Of a stretch of DNA of 64,000 nt, positions 43,074 through 52,135 are shown one piece after another. The stretch's first letter is position 1, and each line of letters starts with the position of its first letter. The position numbers were made by a program, and so were the translations under genes. The DNA comes from UBA4744 sp963723165 (GTDB taxonomy: Bacteria > Actinomycetota > Acidimicrobiia > Spongiisociales > UBA4744). The notes beneath the pieces are model-generated. The model did not search any database and was not told where the DNA came from. It saw only the letters and a list, made by a program, of their open reading frames with translations. The DNA lies in NCBI GenBank assembly GCA_963723165.1, contig CAVRPP010000003.1, positions 1 to 64,000 on the forward strand. Direction: 5' to 3'.

Positions 43074-43394
43074 ATGGCCGCCACCCGCTTGATGGTTTGG
43101 ATTGATCAGGATTTGTGCACGGGCGACGGCATCTGCGAGGAGATCGCCCCCGACGTTTTTGTCGGCCGTGACGACGGTCTCTGGGTAGTGAAAGAAGAAG
43201 CCAAGCACTTCGGTACCACCATCCTCTTCGACGACGGCAAAGGCGAAGGACACGGGCCGGAAGGGTCCCGGGGTGTAGCCCGGGTCCCCGATTCGCTCAT
43301 CGACGACGTCATCGAATCGGCAGAGGAATGCCCGGGCGAGTGCATCATGATTGAGCCGTACAACGAGCAGATCATGTCAGACCGCGGCGTCTAG
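43074..43394 (+). CDS. Ferredoxin
   Basis: 106-residue ferredoxin-type electron carrier: cluster-binding CTGDGIC near residue 15 and ECPGEC near residue 87, fitting a [3Fe-4S]/[4Fe-4S] single-cluster protein of the kind that feeds cytochromes P450. An insertion (FDDGKGEGHGPEGSRG) lengthens the middle. The 5' spacer carries GAGGAGTTG near the ATG. No P450 or ferredoxin reductase is adjacent; its gene end overlaps that of the convergent hydrolase. Confidence 0.87.
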   Translation: MAATRLMVWIDQDLCTGDGICEEIAPDVFVGRDDGLWVVKEEAKHFGTTILFDDGKGEGHGPEGSRGVARVPDSLIDDVIESAEECPGECIMIEPYNEQIMSDRGV

Positions 43395-44323
43395 GCGGCG
43401 CCCAAAGATCCGGCATCCGCCCGCGGAGAATCGAACCGTTCAAGGATCTCGAGCACTGCAGCCGGGGACTGGACGACCATTGAGTGCTCCGCTGCGACTT
43501 CCATAACGGGTACATCGAAGTGCCGGGCCGACGCACGTTGATGCTCGGGGGCAAGCACCCCGTCGTCTGTGGCAACCACCCAGGTGGTGGGCGGGAGCGA
43601 CTGGTCGGTCCAGCTGCGAGCATCGAATCGGCGCAACGCGGAGGCGGTCTCGTCTAGCAACGAACGAACCGGCCGCCGCGTGTAGGCCCAGGCAATGTGA
43701 TCGGCCAGGTGCGGAATCTGGCGCAATTCGGCACGCTCGGTACGGATGAGGAACGGAGACCGGGGGGCCATCACGTAGGGCGCCAGGGCCATCATCGCCC
43801 GGAGTCGGGGTCGAACCCAGTACGCCGAGGTAGCAAGTGCCACCAGCGAGGAGAAGGCGTCGGGACCCTGCCGGCGCAGAACGGTGAGGGCCACCGGGCC
43901 GCCCATCGAATGACCGACCAGTACCGGCCGGGACAACCCTGCATCGCCGACGGCTTGCTCGACCGCTTCGGCGGCCAGGGCGAAGCTGAACGGTTGCCGA
44001 AGGTCCGAGTGGCCGTGCCCCGGAAGGTCAACGGTCAGCATGGTCCGTTCACCGGCGGCGATTATCGGCCACCAGGCGGAATCGCCGGTCTTTCCCCACC
44101 CATGGACGAGCACCAACGCCGGCCGATGAACATCTCCCGGCACCAGGCGGTACGTAATCGAACCCCAGGCCGTAGGGATGTGTCGTCGAACTCCCGGCAA
44201 GTCGGGGGCCAGCGCCGGATGGGAATCGACGGCTCGAACGGCTCGCCGGTACTGCTGCCAGGCCAACCCGGCGGCCGCAGGCACTGAAGCCATCGCGAAC
44301 GCTCGTGAGCCGTTCATAGACAT
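43391..44323 (-). CDS. Alpha/beta-fold hydrolase
   Basis: 310-residue serine hydrolase: oxyanion motif LVHGWGKTGDSAWW, DLPGHGHSDL, nucleophile elbow VGHSMGG (Ser about residue 140), acid DDGVLAP and final His in AAEHSMVV. The N-terminal 35 residues are hydrophobic/basic and could be a weak signal or membrane anchor. The stop overlaps the ferredoxin stop by four bases. The substrate is unknown; such enzymes hydrolyse esters or act in lipid turnover. Confidence 0.87.
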   Translation of the reverse strand: MSMNGSRAFAMASVPAAAGLAWQQYRRAVRAVDSHPALAPDLPGVRRHIPTAWGSITYRLVPGDVHRPALVLVHGWGKTGDSAWWPIIAAGERTMLTVDLPGHGHSDLRQPFSFALAAEAVEQAVGDAGLSRPVLVGHSMGGPVALTVLRRQGPDAFSSLVALATSAYWVRPRLRAMMALAPYVMAPRSPFLIRTERAELRQIPHLADHIAWAYTRRPVRSLLDETASALRRFDARSWTDQSLPPTTWVVATDDGVLAPEHQRASARHFDVPVMEVAAEHSMVVQSPAAVLEILERFDSPRADAGSLGAA

Positions 44324-44485
44324 GTATCGACAAAACGGCGTCCCCGGGTTGAACCGCAGACAGGGTCATCCTGCCGGGTCCGGAGTGACTAGACCCTCCT
44401 CGTGGTCCGAAAGGGCGCTGAGACAGACCGAGGGATCCGACGTGAAACCGAAACACCGGTGGTGGGTCGCTCTAGGCTCCCGTTC

Positions 44486-45505
44486 ATGAAGATACTCCAC
44501 GTCGGCGGGACCGGTCTGATCAGCTCTGCCTGTGTCGCCGAAGACCTCGATCGCGGACGCGACGTGTTCGTCCTCAACCGGGGATTGACCGACAAGGTGC
44601 CCCTTCCGACCCGCGCCCACCGTTTGGTAGCGGAGGCGTCCGACCGTCCGGCCGTACAGGAGGCCATCGCCGGGCACAACTTCGACGCGGTTGTGCAGTG
44701 GGTGGCGTTCACGCCCGACCAGGTGACCCTCGACCTCGACGTTTACCGGGATTGCGGTCAGTACGTATTCATCAGTTCGGCCAGCGCCTATCAGAAGCCT
44801 CCCACCCACTACCTGGTCACCGAAGCCGCGACCCCACTCGACAACCCTCATTGGAGCTACTCACGGGACAAGATCGCTTGCGAACAGATCCTGGCGGTGG
44901 CACATGAGGAGTCGGGGTTCCCGGTCACGATCATTCGCCCTTCGCACACGTACGGACCGACCCAGATCCCCGTGGCCGTTGATAGCTGGGAAAAGCCGTT
45001 CACTATCATCGATCGCATGCGACGGGGCGCCCGGATCATCGTCCCCGGCGACGGCACGAGCCTGTGGACCCTCACCCACAACACCGATTTCGCCAAAGGT
45101 TTGTCGGGGCTCCTCGGCAATCCGGCCGCCATCGGCGAGGATTTCCACATCACCTCAGACGAGGTGCTCACCTGGAATCAGATCTACGCCCTGGTCGGAG
45201 CGGCGGCCGGATGTGAACCCGATCTCCTCCACGTCCCCACCGAGGCCTTGATTGCCGCCGACCCGTCGCTGGAAGGAACGTTGTGGGGCGACAAAGCGCA
45301 CGGCGCCGTTTTCGACAACTCCAAACTACGATCGCTCGTCCCCAACTTTGCGACCACGGTTTCGTTCGCAGAAGGAATCCGCGAGTCGGTGGCCTGGTTC
45401 GATGCCGACCCGCAACGCCGGGCCATCGACCACAAGGCCAATGCCCTCTGGGACAGAATCGCGGCGGTATACGCCGACGCTCTCCAACGGGTGCGGTCAG
45501 ACTGA
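44486..45505 (+). CDS. NAD(P)-dependent epimerase/dehydratase-like protein
   Basis: 339-residue extended short-chain dehydrogenase: N-terminal nucleotide motif ILHVGGTGLISSACV, the active-site YSRDKIACEQ (Tyr-x3-Lys, residues about 130-139) and the substrate-end block IIRPSHTYGP. It resembles the isoflavone-reductase/CSP41-like branch. ATG 44486 is the start; the open frame upstream lacks family sequence. It is followed 125 bases later by the aminotransferase-SDR-Rieske group on the same strand. Confidence 0.85.
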   Translation: MKILHVGGTGLISSACVAEDLDRGRDVFVLNRGLTDKVPLPTRAHRLVAEASDRPAVQEAIAGHNFDAVVQWVAFTPDQVTLDLDVYRDCGQYVFISSASAYQKPPTHYLVTEAATPLDNPHWSYSRDKIACEQILAVAHEESGFPVTIIRPSHTYGPTQIPVAVDSWEKPFTIIDRMRRGARIIVPGDGTSLWTLTHNTDFAKGLSGLLGNPAAIGEDFHITSDEVLTWNQIYALVGAAAGCEPDLLHVPTEALIAADPSLEGTLWGDKAHGAVFDNSKLRSLVPNFATTVSFAEGIRESVAWFDADPQRRAIDHKANALWDRIAAVYADALQRVRSD

Positions 45506-45630
45506 CCGAGAGTGATAGCCCATCGATACGGGTTCCGGGCAGTGGATGGACTGGTTGGTCTGATCCCTTGACCCGAACGAGGTCAGGCGGAAGCGTCGAA
45601 AGACGTCTCGCTAGGCTCCGGGAAAGGAGG

Positions 45631-46996
45631 ATGGGATTGGATCGTTCGACCGTCGATCGCGACCGCCTCACGCGCTTGTTCCAGGCCGAGCAGGAGTCCT
45701 TCACCCGGGCCAACCCGGAGTCGCAGCGACTCGCCCGGGAGGCCACCCGCTCGCTGGTAGGCGGCGTGCCGATGAACTGGATGAGCCGCTGGCCCGGACC
45801 GTTCCCGCTGTTCGGCAGCACCGCCGGAGGGTCCCGTATCGTCGATGTTGACGGACACGAGTACATCGACTTCTGCCTGGGCGACACCGGGGCCATGACC
45901 GGCCACGCGCCCCCCGCCACGGTGAAAACCGTCGGGGATGTCGCCGCGGCCGGACTGACCACCATGCTCCCCTCGGAGGATTCCATCGCGGTGGGCGACG
46001 AGCTCGGGCGACGTTTCGGTCTGCCCGTCTGGCAATTTGCCCTTACCGCCACCGACGCCAACCGCTTCGCCATTCGCTTGGCCCGCTGGTTGACCGGCCG
46101 GCCGAAGATCCTGGTGTTCAACTGGTGCTATCACGGCACCGTCGACGAAACGTTCGCGGTGCTAGGATGGCGACCGGGTCGTCACCCGACCGGGCAACAT
46201 GGGACCGCCGGTCGATCCGGCTGCCACCACCCGGGTCGTCGAGTTCAACGAAGTGGACGGCCTCAACGCCGCCCTCGCCCACGGTGACGTTGCGGCGGTG
46301 CTGGCGGAACCGGCCCTCACCAACATCGGCATCGTGCAGCCCGAGCCGGGTTTTCACGAGAAACTCCGTGCCGCCACCCGCCGCACCGGGACCTTGCTGA
46401 TCATCGACGAGACGCACACCATTTGCGCCGGACCCGGCGGGTACACGGCCGCCTTCCAGCTGGAACCCGACCTGTTGACCATCGGCAAACCGATCGCAGG
46501 TGGGATTCCCGCCGCCGCCTACGGGATGACCACGGAACTGGCCGAAAGGGTCGCCGCGGTACTCCAATCCCCCGAGGGAGACGAGGCCGGCATCGGAGGG
46601 ACCCTGGCCGGCAACCCGCTTTCGATGGCGGCGATGCGAACCACCTTGCAGAACTGCCTGCGAGAAGAAGACTTTGCGATGACCATCCCGCTCGCCGCCA
46701 GGTGGGCGGCCGGGGTGCAGACGGCCATCGACGACCTCGAGGTCCCCTGGAGCGTGCAGCAGTTGGGAGCGAGGGCCGAATACTGGTTCTCCCCTCCACC
46801 CCGAAGCGGCGGCGAAGCCGCCCGACTCGCCGACGAGGAACTGGCCGGTTTCTTCCACCTCTACGCTCTCAACCGGGGAGTGCTGCTCACCCCGTTCCAC
46901 AACATGGCCCTCATGGCTCCCACTACCAGCGAGGCGGACGTCGACCAGCACACGGCGATCTTCGCCGCGGCCGCCTGCGAGGTGCTGGGACGATGA
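45631..46996 (+). CDS. Class III aminotransferase (glutamate-1-semialdehyde mutase-like), frameshifted
   Basis: PLP enzyme of the class III (GSA aminomutase/omega-transaminase) fold, about 455 residues across one break. First part: PFPLFGSTAGGSRIVDVDG, CLGDTGAMTGHAPP. Second part: LLIIDETHTICAGPGG with the PLP-contact Asp, and the Schiff-base Lys in LLTIGKPIAGGIP. At about 46165 one base is missing: DETFAVLG runs on as GDRVVTRPGNMGPP in the other frame. The start ATG 45631 directly abuts GGAAAGGAGG, so TTG 45637 may be the real start. Tail overlaps the SDR gene (ATGA). Residues in the small domain differ from GSA mutase, so an amino-acid or polyamine substrate is likelier. Confidence 0.82.
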
Positions 46997-47766
46997 GTGA
47001 CCGCCAGGTTTCCCGGGTGGCGATTGTCACGGGAGCGGGGAGCCCCGACGGGATCGGATTTGCGTGTGCCCGCCACCTGGCGGAAACCGGCCACCCGGTT
47101 GCCATCTGTTCGACCACCGATCGCATCCACGAGCGGGCCGCCGAGTTGCGAGCCACCGGGGCTGAGGTCTGGTCGGCGGTGGTTGATCTCATGGATACGG
47201 GTGCCGCTCAGCAATTTGCCGCGGATGTCGCCCGGGAACTTGGCCACATCTCCGTCCTGGTGAACAACGCCGGGATGACCACAATCGGCATGCAGGCGCA
47301 GAGCGGTTCGATCGCCGACACCAGCGACCAGTTGTGGGCGGACGGACTGCACCGCAACCTCACTACCGCGCTTCTGATGACGCGAGCGGTGCTGGCCGGC
47401 ATGCAAGAACGACGCTACGGGCGCATCGTCAACATCACCTCGGTAACCGGACCGGTGATGGCTATGCGCAACGAGGTGACCTACGCCTCGGCGAAAGCGG
47501 GGATGGTGGGATTGACCCGGGCGACCGCTCTCGACTCGGCAGCGCACGGAATCACGGTCAACGCTGTTGCCCCGGGCTGGATCAAGACCAGCTCATCGAG
47601 CCGCGGAGAAATCGAGGAAGGCAAACTCAGCCCGGCCGGACGGGCCGGAGGCGCCGACGAAGTAGCCATGGTCGTGGCGTTTCTCTGCTCCCCGGCCGCC
47701 TCGTATGTCACCGGACAGGTCGTGGTGGTCGACGGCGGGAACTCCATCAACGAAGAGCGTCACTGA
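46993..47766 (+). CDS. Short-chain dehydrogenase/reductase
   Basis: 257-residue classical SDR: cofactor motif VAIVTGAGSPDGIGFACA (TGxxxGIG), NNAG block LVNNAGMTT, catalytic Ser in IVNITSVTG, YASAKAG (Tyr-x3-Lys) and the VNAVAPGWI segment. It probably oxidises or reduces a carbonyl/alcohol using NAD(P)H. It is coupled to the aminotransferase by a four-base overlap and followed by a Rieske gene, so a small catabolic or biosynthetic set is likely. Confidence 0.92.
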   Translation: MSDRQVSRVAIVTGAGSPDGIGFACARHLAETGHPVAICSTTDRIHERAAELRATGAEVWSAVVDLMDTGAAQQFAADVARELGHISVLVNNAGMTTIGMQAQSGSIADTSDQLWADGLHRNLTTALLMTRAVLAGMQERRYGRIVNITSVTGPVMAMRNEVTYASAKAGMVGLTRATALDSAAHGITVNAVAPGWIKTSSSSRGEIEEGKLSPAGRAGGADEVAMVVAFLCSPAASYVTGQVVVVDGGNSINEERH

Positions 47767-47829
47767 CTCCCTGCCGACGCTTGAGCGTAGGCTCACCATT
47801 GCCGGACCGACCGGCGAGGGAGGAACGCC

Positions 47830-48180
47830 ATGTCCCAGGAAACCGAAGTAGGTCCGACATCAGAACTGACTCCCGGAACCGTGAAAGGAGCCGGGCGTTA
47901 TGCGGTCGGTAACGCCGACGGTGAGTTATTCGCAGTGACACGGCGCTGCCGGCACCTGTACGCCGACCTGGCCGACGGCAGTATCGATGAGGACGGTTGC
48001 CTGACCTGTCCGTGGCACGGATCGAAGTACGACGTGCACACCGGCCGCATGGTGCTGGGCCCGCAGGGCATCTTCGCCAAGATCCCCGGTCTGGGCCTGG
48101 CGTTCAAAGCGCTGACCCTGGTGCTGCCGCTCGGTCGCGGCCGGGTCGTCGAACGGAAGAAGACGCTCTACGTCGAATAG
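47830..48180 (+). CDS. Rieske [2Fe-2S] ferredoxin-like protein
   Basis: 116-residue single Rieske domain: CRHLYADLADG and CPWHGSKYDVHTG supply the two Cys-x-His/Cys-x2-His ligand pairs (residues about 38-72). It is a soluble electron carrier or oxygenase accessory. It starts about 60 bases after the SDR gene behind GAGGGAGG, and converges with the F420-type oxidoreductase gene. No oxygenase large subunit is adjacent. Confidence 0.9.
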   Translation: MSQETEVGPTSELTPGTVKGAGRYAVGNADGELFAVTRRCRHLYADLADGSIDEDGCLTCPWHGSKYDVHTGRMVLGPQGIFAKIPGLGLAFKALTLVLPLGRGRVVERKKTLYVE

Positions 48181-48185
48181 CAGGC

Positions 48186-49190
48186 CTACCCGAGCGCCGG
48201 AATGATCTCCCGCCCGTAGGCCTCAAGCGTGGCTTCCTGGGCGTCGTGCATGAGGTAGATGGCGAATTGATCGACGCCGAGGTCGCGCAGTTCGGTCAGC
48301 TTGGCGATGTGGTCGGCCGGGGTGCCCAGCACGCAGAACCGCTCGACGATGGCGTCCGGCACGAAATCGGCCGACGGGTTCTTTCGCTTGCCGTGGTGTA
48401 GATAGTCGTAGTCCTGGCGCTCCTCAATGAAATCCGTCAGTGTCCTCGGCACCGTGCTGCCGTCGCCGCCGTAGCGGGCCACCAGATCCTCGACGTGATT
48501 GCCGACCATCCCCCCGAACCACCGAAGTTCCTCCCGCTGGTGGACCAGATCGTCCCCAACGTAGGCGGGGGCCGCCACACAGAAGGAGATCTCCTCCGGG
48601 TCCCGTCCGGCATCGGCCGCGGCCGACTTGACCGCCGCCATCGTCCACTCGAGGATCTTGGGATCCGCCAGTTGCAGGATGAACCCGTCGGCCTCCCGGC
48701 CGATCAGATCCAGAGCCCGGGGTCCGTACCCGGCCACCCACATGGGCAGATCCCACCCGTGCTCATCGACCCAGCGCAACCGCAGCCGGACGTCCCGGTA
48801 CATGACCGAGTCGCCCGCCACCATCCCCTTGATCACCTTCATCGACTCGGACATGGTGGCCAGCGTGGCCGGCTTGCGACCGATGAAGCGCAGCGCCGAA
48901 TCGCCCCGGCCCATTCCGCAGATGGTGCGGGGCCCGTAACTGTCGTTGAGGGTGGCGAACAGGGAGGCCAGCACCGTCCAGTCCCGGGTGCCCGGGTTGG
49001 TCACCATCGGTCCGACGATGATCCGCTCGGTGGCGGCCAGCATCTTCTCAAAGACGATGAACGGCTCCTGCCAGAGCACATGGGAATCGAACGCCCAGGC
49101 GTACGAGAACCCGTTCTGCTCGGCCAGGGTGGTCAGCTCAACGACGCGCGAGGCTGGCGGGTCGGTCTGCAGGACGACTCCAAAATCCAT
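48186..49190 (-). CDS. F420-dependent LLM-class oxidoreductase (TIGR03842-like)
   Basis: 334-residue luciferase-like TIM-barrel flavin/F420 oxidoreductase. Features: MDFGVVLQTDPPASRVV, YAWAFDSHVLWQEPF, IVGPMVTNPGTRDWTV and TICGMGRGDSALRFIG, a pattern seen for the hydantoin/pyrimidine-linked group of the family. It is the last gene of a minus-strand operon, nine bases after the semialdehyde dehydrogenase. Its redox step in pyrimidine use is unknown; dihydropyrimidine dehydrogenation is one possibility, since no preA/preT or pydA gene is seen. Confidence 0.85.
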   Translation of the reverse strand: MDFGVVLQTDPPASRVVELTTLAEQNGFSYAWAFDSHVLWQEPFIVFEKMLAATERIIVGPMVTNPGTRDWTVLASLFATLNDSYGPRTICGMGRGDSALRFIGRKPATLATMSESMKVIKGMVAGDSVMYRDVRLRLRWVDEHGWDLPMWVAGYGPRALDLIGREADGFILQLADPKILEWTMAAVKSAAADAGRDPEEISFCVAAPAYVGDDLVHQREELRWFGGMVGNHVEDLVARYGGDGSTVPRTLTDFIEERQDYDYLHHGKRKNPSADFVPDAIVERFCVLGTPADHIAKLTELRDLGVDQFAIYLMHDAQEATLEAYGREIIPALG

Positions 49191-49199
49191 GGTTCTGCC

Positions 49200-50697
49200 C
49201 TAACTGTGTTGCGGGAATCCCAGGTCGACGCCGCGGTGAATCGGCTCCGGCCAGCGGCTGATCACGACTTTGGGCCGGGTGTAGAAGTGGATGCCTTCCG
49301 GCCCGTAGATGGAGTGATCGCCGAAGCTGGAGTCTTTCCATCCTCCAAACGAGTAGAACCCGAGCGGCACCGGGATCGGGACGTTGATGCCCACCATGCC
49401 GACCTCGATTTCGTTCTGGAACTTGCGGGCGGCCCCTCCGTCGTTGGTGAAGATGGCGGTGCCGTTGCCCCACGGGTTGTCGTTGATGAGGCCGATGGCG
49501 TCCTCGATATGAATCGGTCCGAACCACCGACAACACCGGGCCGAAGATCTCGTCCTGGTAGACGGTCATATTCGTGTTCACATGGTCGAGCAATGTGGGG
49601 CCGACGAAGAACCCGTCCTCATGGTCGGTCACGGTCAACGTCCCGGCCGTCGGTGAGCGCCTCGGCGCCTTCTTCGATGCCCTTGGCCACGTAGGCCGAG
49701 CACCCGATCGCGGTGTTCTTGGTGATGAGCGGACCCATCTCCGGCATCGGCTTCCGTCCCCGGCCCGATCTTCAAGCGCGGCGATGCGCTCCTGCACCTT
49801 GGGCAGCAGCTTGTCGGCCGCATCGCCGACCGTGACCACTACCGAGATGGCCATGCACCGCTCCCCCGCCGAACCGAACCCGGCAGAAACGGCCGAATCG
49901 GCGGCCAGATCCATGTCGGCGTCGGGCAGAACGATCATGTGGTTCTTGGCCCCGGCCAGCGCCTGCACCCGCTTGCCGTGCTTGGTGCCGGTCTCGTAGA
50001 CGTAACGGGCAACCGGGGTCGAGCCGACGAAACTGATGGCGGCGATATCGGGATGCTCGAGCAGTCGCTCGACCGCGACCCGGTCTCCGTGGAGGACGTT
50101 GAAGACGCCATCGGGCAAACCGGCCTCGGCGAACAACTCGGCCGACAGCATCGACGCCGACGGGTCCTTCTCCGACGGCTTCAACACGAAGGTGTTGCCG
50201 CAGGCGATGGCGATCGGGTACATCCACATGGGCACCATCGCCGGGAAGTTGAACGGTGTGATCCCCGCCGCAACCCCCAACGGCTGGCGGATCGTGTAGG
50301 TGTCGACTGCGGCGGAAACGTTCTCGGAGAAGTCGCCCTTGAGCAGATGGGGGATGTTGGTGGCGAACTCGATGACCTCGAGACCCCGGTTGACCTCGCC
50401 CAGGGCGTCCGGCAAGGTCTTGCCGTGTTCGGCGGTGAGCAGCTTGGCCAGATCCTTCTGATGGCGGTCGACCAGTTCCCGGAAGGCGAACATGATCTTC
50501 TGGCGCCTGGTCAGGGAGGTGTCCCGCCAGCCGGGAAAGGCTACCCGGGCAGCAGCGACGGCCAGGTCGACTTCCTCGATGGTGGCGAACGGCACTTCGG
50601 CTGTCACCTGCCCGGTGGCCGGGTCGTAGACCCGGCCGGTCCGCTCGGTCGATCCGGCTACCGGTTTGTTGTTGATCCAATGTTCAATCGTTTTCAC
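49200..50697 (-). CDS. mmsA: Methylmalonate-semialdehyde dehydrogenase (frameshifted)
   Basis: CoA-acylating aldehyde dehydrogenase that converts (methyl)malonate semialdehyde to acetyl/propionyl-CoA, the last step after beta-alanine deamination. GTG 50697 begins KTIEHWINNKPVAGS. Family blocks: ITPFNFPAMVPMWMYPIAIA, FVLKPSEKDPSAS, SFVGSTPVARYVYE, catalytic Cys in SAGERCMAIS. Beyond about 49770 the frame breaks up to three times (about 49770, 49640, 49510); family segments continue as ALKIGPGTEAD, DGFFVGPTLLDHVNTNMTVY and, in the last frame, VPIPVPLGFYSFGGWKDSSF, ending at 49200. The active-site region is intact. Confidence 0.85.
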
Positions 50698-50707
50698 TGT
50701 TGCACCC

Positions 50708-52135
50708 CTAGATGAGCATCTGACTGAGACCGCGCTTGAGATACGCACCGTCGCCTTTGGCGCCGACATAGCGGTCACCGTCGACGATCACCCTCCCCCG
50801 GGAGAGCACCTTGTCTACCTTGGCGTTGATTTCCATCCCCTCGTAGGCCGTGTAATCGATGTTGCCGTGAATCGTTCCGGGCGCCGAATAGGTGAATGAA
50901 GCCTGCGGGTCGTACACCACCAGGTCGGCGTCCGATCCGACCGCGATCGTGCCCTTCCGCGGGTACAGGCCGAACATCTTGGCCGGGGCGGTTGCCACCA
51001 GATCGACCCACCGGTTGATGTCGAAACGACCACCGACGACGCCGCTCTGGTACATGACGTTGAACCGCTCTTCGACTCCCGGCAGGCCGTTGGGGATCAG
51101 CGTGAAGTTGCCTTCCCCCAGCCGCTTCTGGCGCCCCATCTTCTCGTCGTCGTCGTAGAAGAAGCAGGCATGGTCGGTCGAGACGACCTGCAGGTCGCCC
51201 CGGGCGAGGGCATTCCACAGATACTCCTGGTGGCCCTCCTCCTTGAACCGGATGGGGGTCGAGCAGACAAACTTCGCCCCTTCGAAACCGGGCAGCGACA
51301 CATGATCTTCGACCGACAGGTGCAGATACTGCGGGCAGGTCTCCCCGAAAACGTTGAGGCCCCGGTCGCGGGCAAGGGTGAGCTCCGCTACGGCCTCCTT
51401 GGCCGACATATGCACGACGTAGAGGGGCGACCCGGCGAGTTCGGCCAGGGTGATGGCCCGGTGGACGGCCTCCGACTCTGTCGACGGCGGCCGGGTGATG
51501 GAGTGGTATTTGGGATCGGTTTCACCGCGCTGCACGGCCTGTTCACGGAGCACGTCGATGGCGATCCCGTTCTCGGCGTGCATCATGATCGTGGTGCCAT
51601 CGACGGCGGCCTGCTGCATAGCCCGGAAGATCTCGCCGTCGTCGGAATACAGGACGCCGGGATAGGCCATGAACAACTTGAAGCTGGTGACGCCCTCGTC
51701 GACCATCGCCGACATCTCTTTCAGCGATGAGTCGTTGACGTCGCCGACGATCATGTGGAAGCCGTAGTCGATGGCACAGCTACCCTCCGCTTTGGCCATC
51801 CACGCCTCGAACCCGTCCCGGATGGTTTCTCCCTTCACCTGGACGGCGAAGTCCACAACGGTGGTAGTTCCCCCGAAGGCCGCCGCCCGGGTTCCACTCT
51901 CGAAACTATCCGAGACGAACGTCCCCCCGAAGGGCAGCTCAAAGTGGGTATGGACGTCGACCCCGCCGGGCACGACATACTTCCCCTTGGCGTCGATCAC
52001 CGTGGGAGCACCCTCGAGCCAGTTGTGCGAGCCAGGGGCGGCGATCGCCACGATCTTCTCGTCCTCGATCAGAACATCTGCAGCCACGGTCTGGTCGGCC
52101 GTGACGACTGTTCCGTTGGTGATGACCGTTCTCAT
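50708..52135 (-). CDS. hydA: Dihydropyrimidinase / hydantoinase
   Basis: 475-residue amidohydrolase opening the ring of dihydrouracil/dihydrothymine. Metal ligands: GGVDVHTHFELP (HxH, residues about 58-60), the carbamylated-Lys segment TSFKLFMAYPG, MHAENG, YVVHMSAKEAV and STDHACFF (Asp). Full length and unbroken. The start ATG 52135 overlaps the aminotransferase stop (TGATG), and the open frame upstream is only a shadow. Central gene of the pyrimidine-catabolic operon. Confidence 0.93.
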   Translation of the reverse strand: MRTVITNGTVVTADQTVAADVLIEDEKIVAIAAPGSHNWLEGAPTVIDAKGKYVVPGGVDVHTHFELPFGGTFVSDSFESGTRAAAFGGTTTVVDFAVQVKGETIRDGFEAWMAKAEGSCAIDYGFHMIVGDVNDSSLKEMSAMVDEGVTSFKLFMAYPGVLYSDDGEIFRAMQQAAVDGTTIMMHAENGIAIDVLREQAVQRGETDPKYHSITRPPSTESEAVHRAITLAELAGSPLYVVHMSAKEAVAELTLARDRGLNVFGETCPQYLHLSVEDHVSLPGFEGAKFVCSTPIRFKEEGHQEYLWNALARGDLQVVSTDHACFFYDDDEKMGRQKRLGEGNFTLIPNGLPGVEERFNVMYQSGVVGGRFDINRWVDLVATAPAKMFGLYPRKGTIAVGSDADLVVYDPQASFTYSAPGTIHGNIDYTAYEGMEINAKVDKVLSRGRVIVDGDRYVGAKGDGAYLKRGLSQMLI

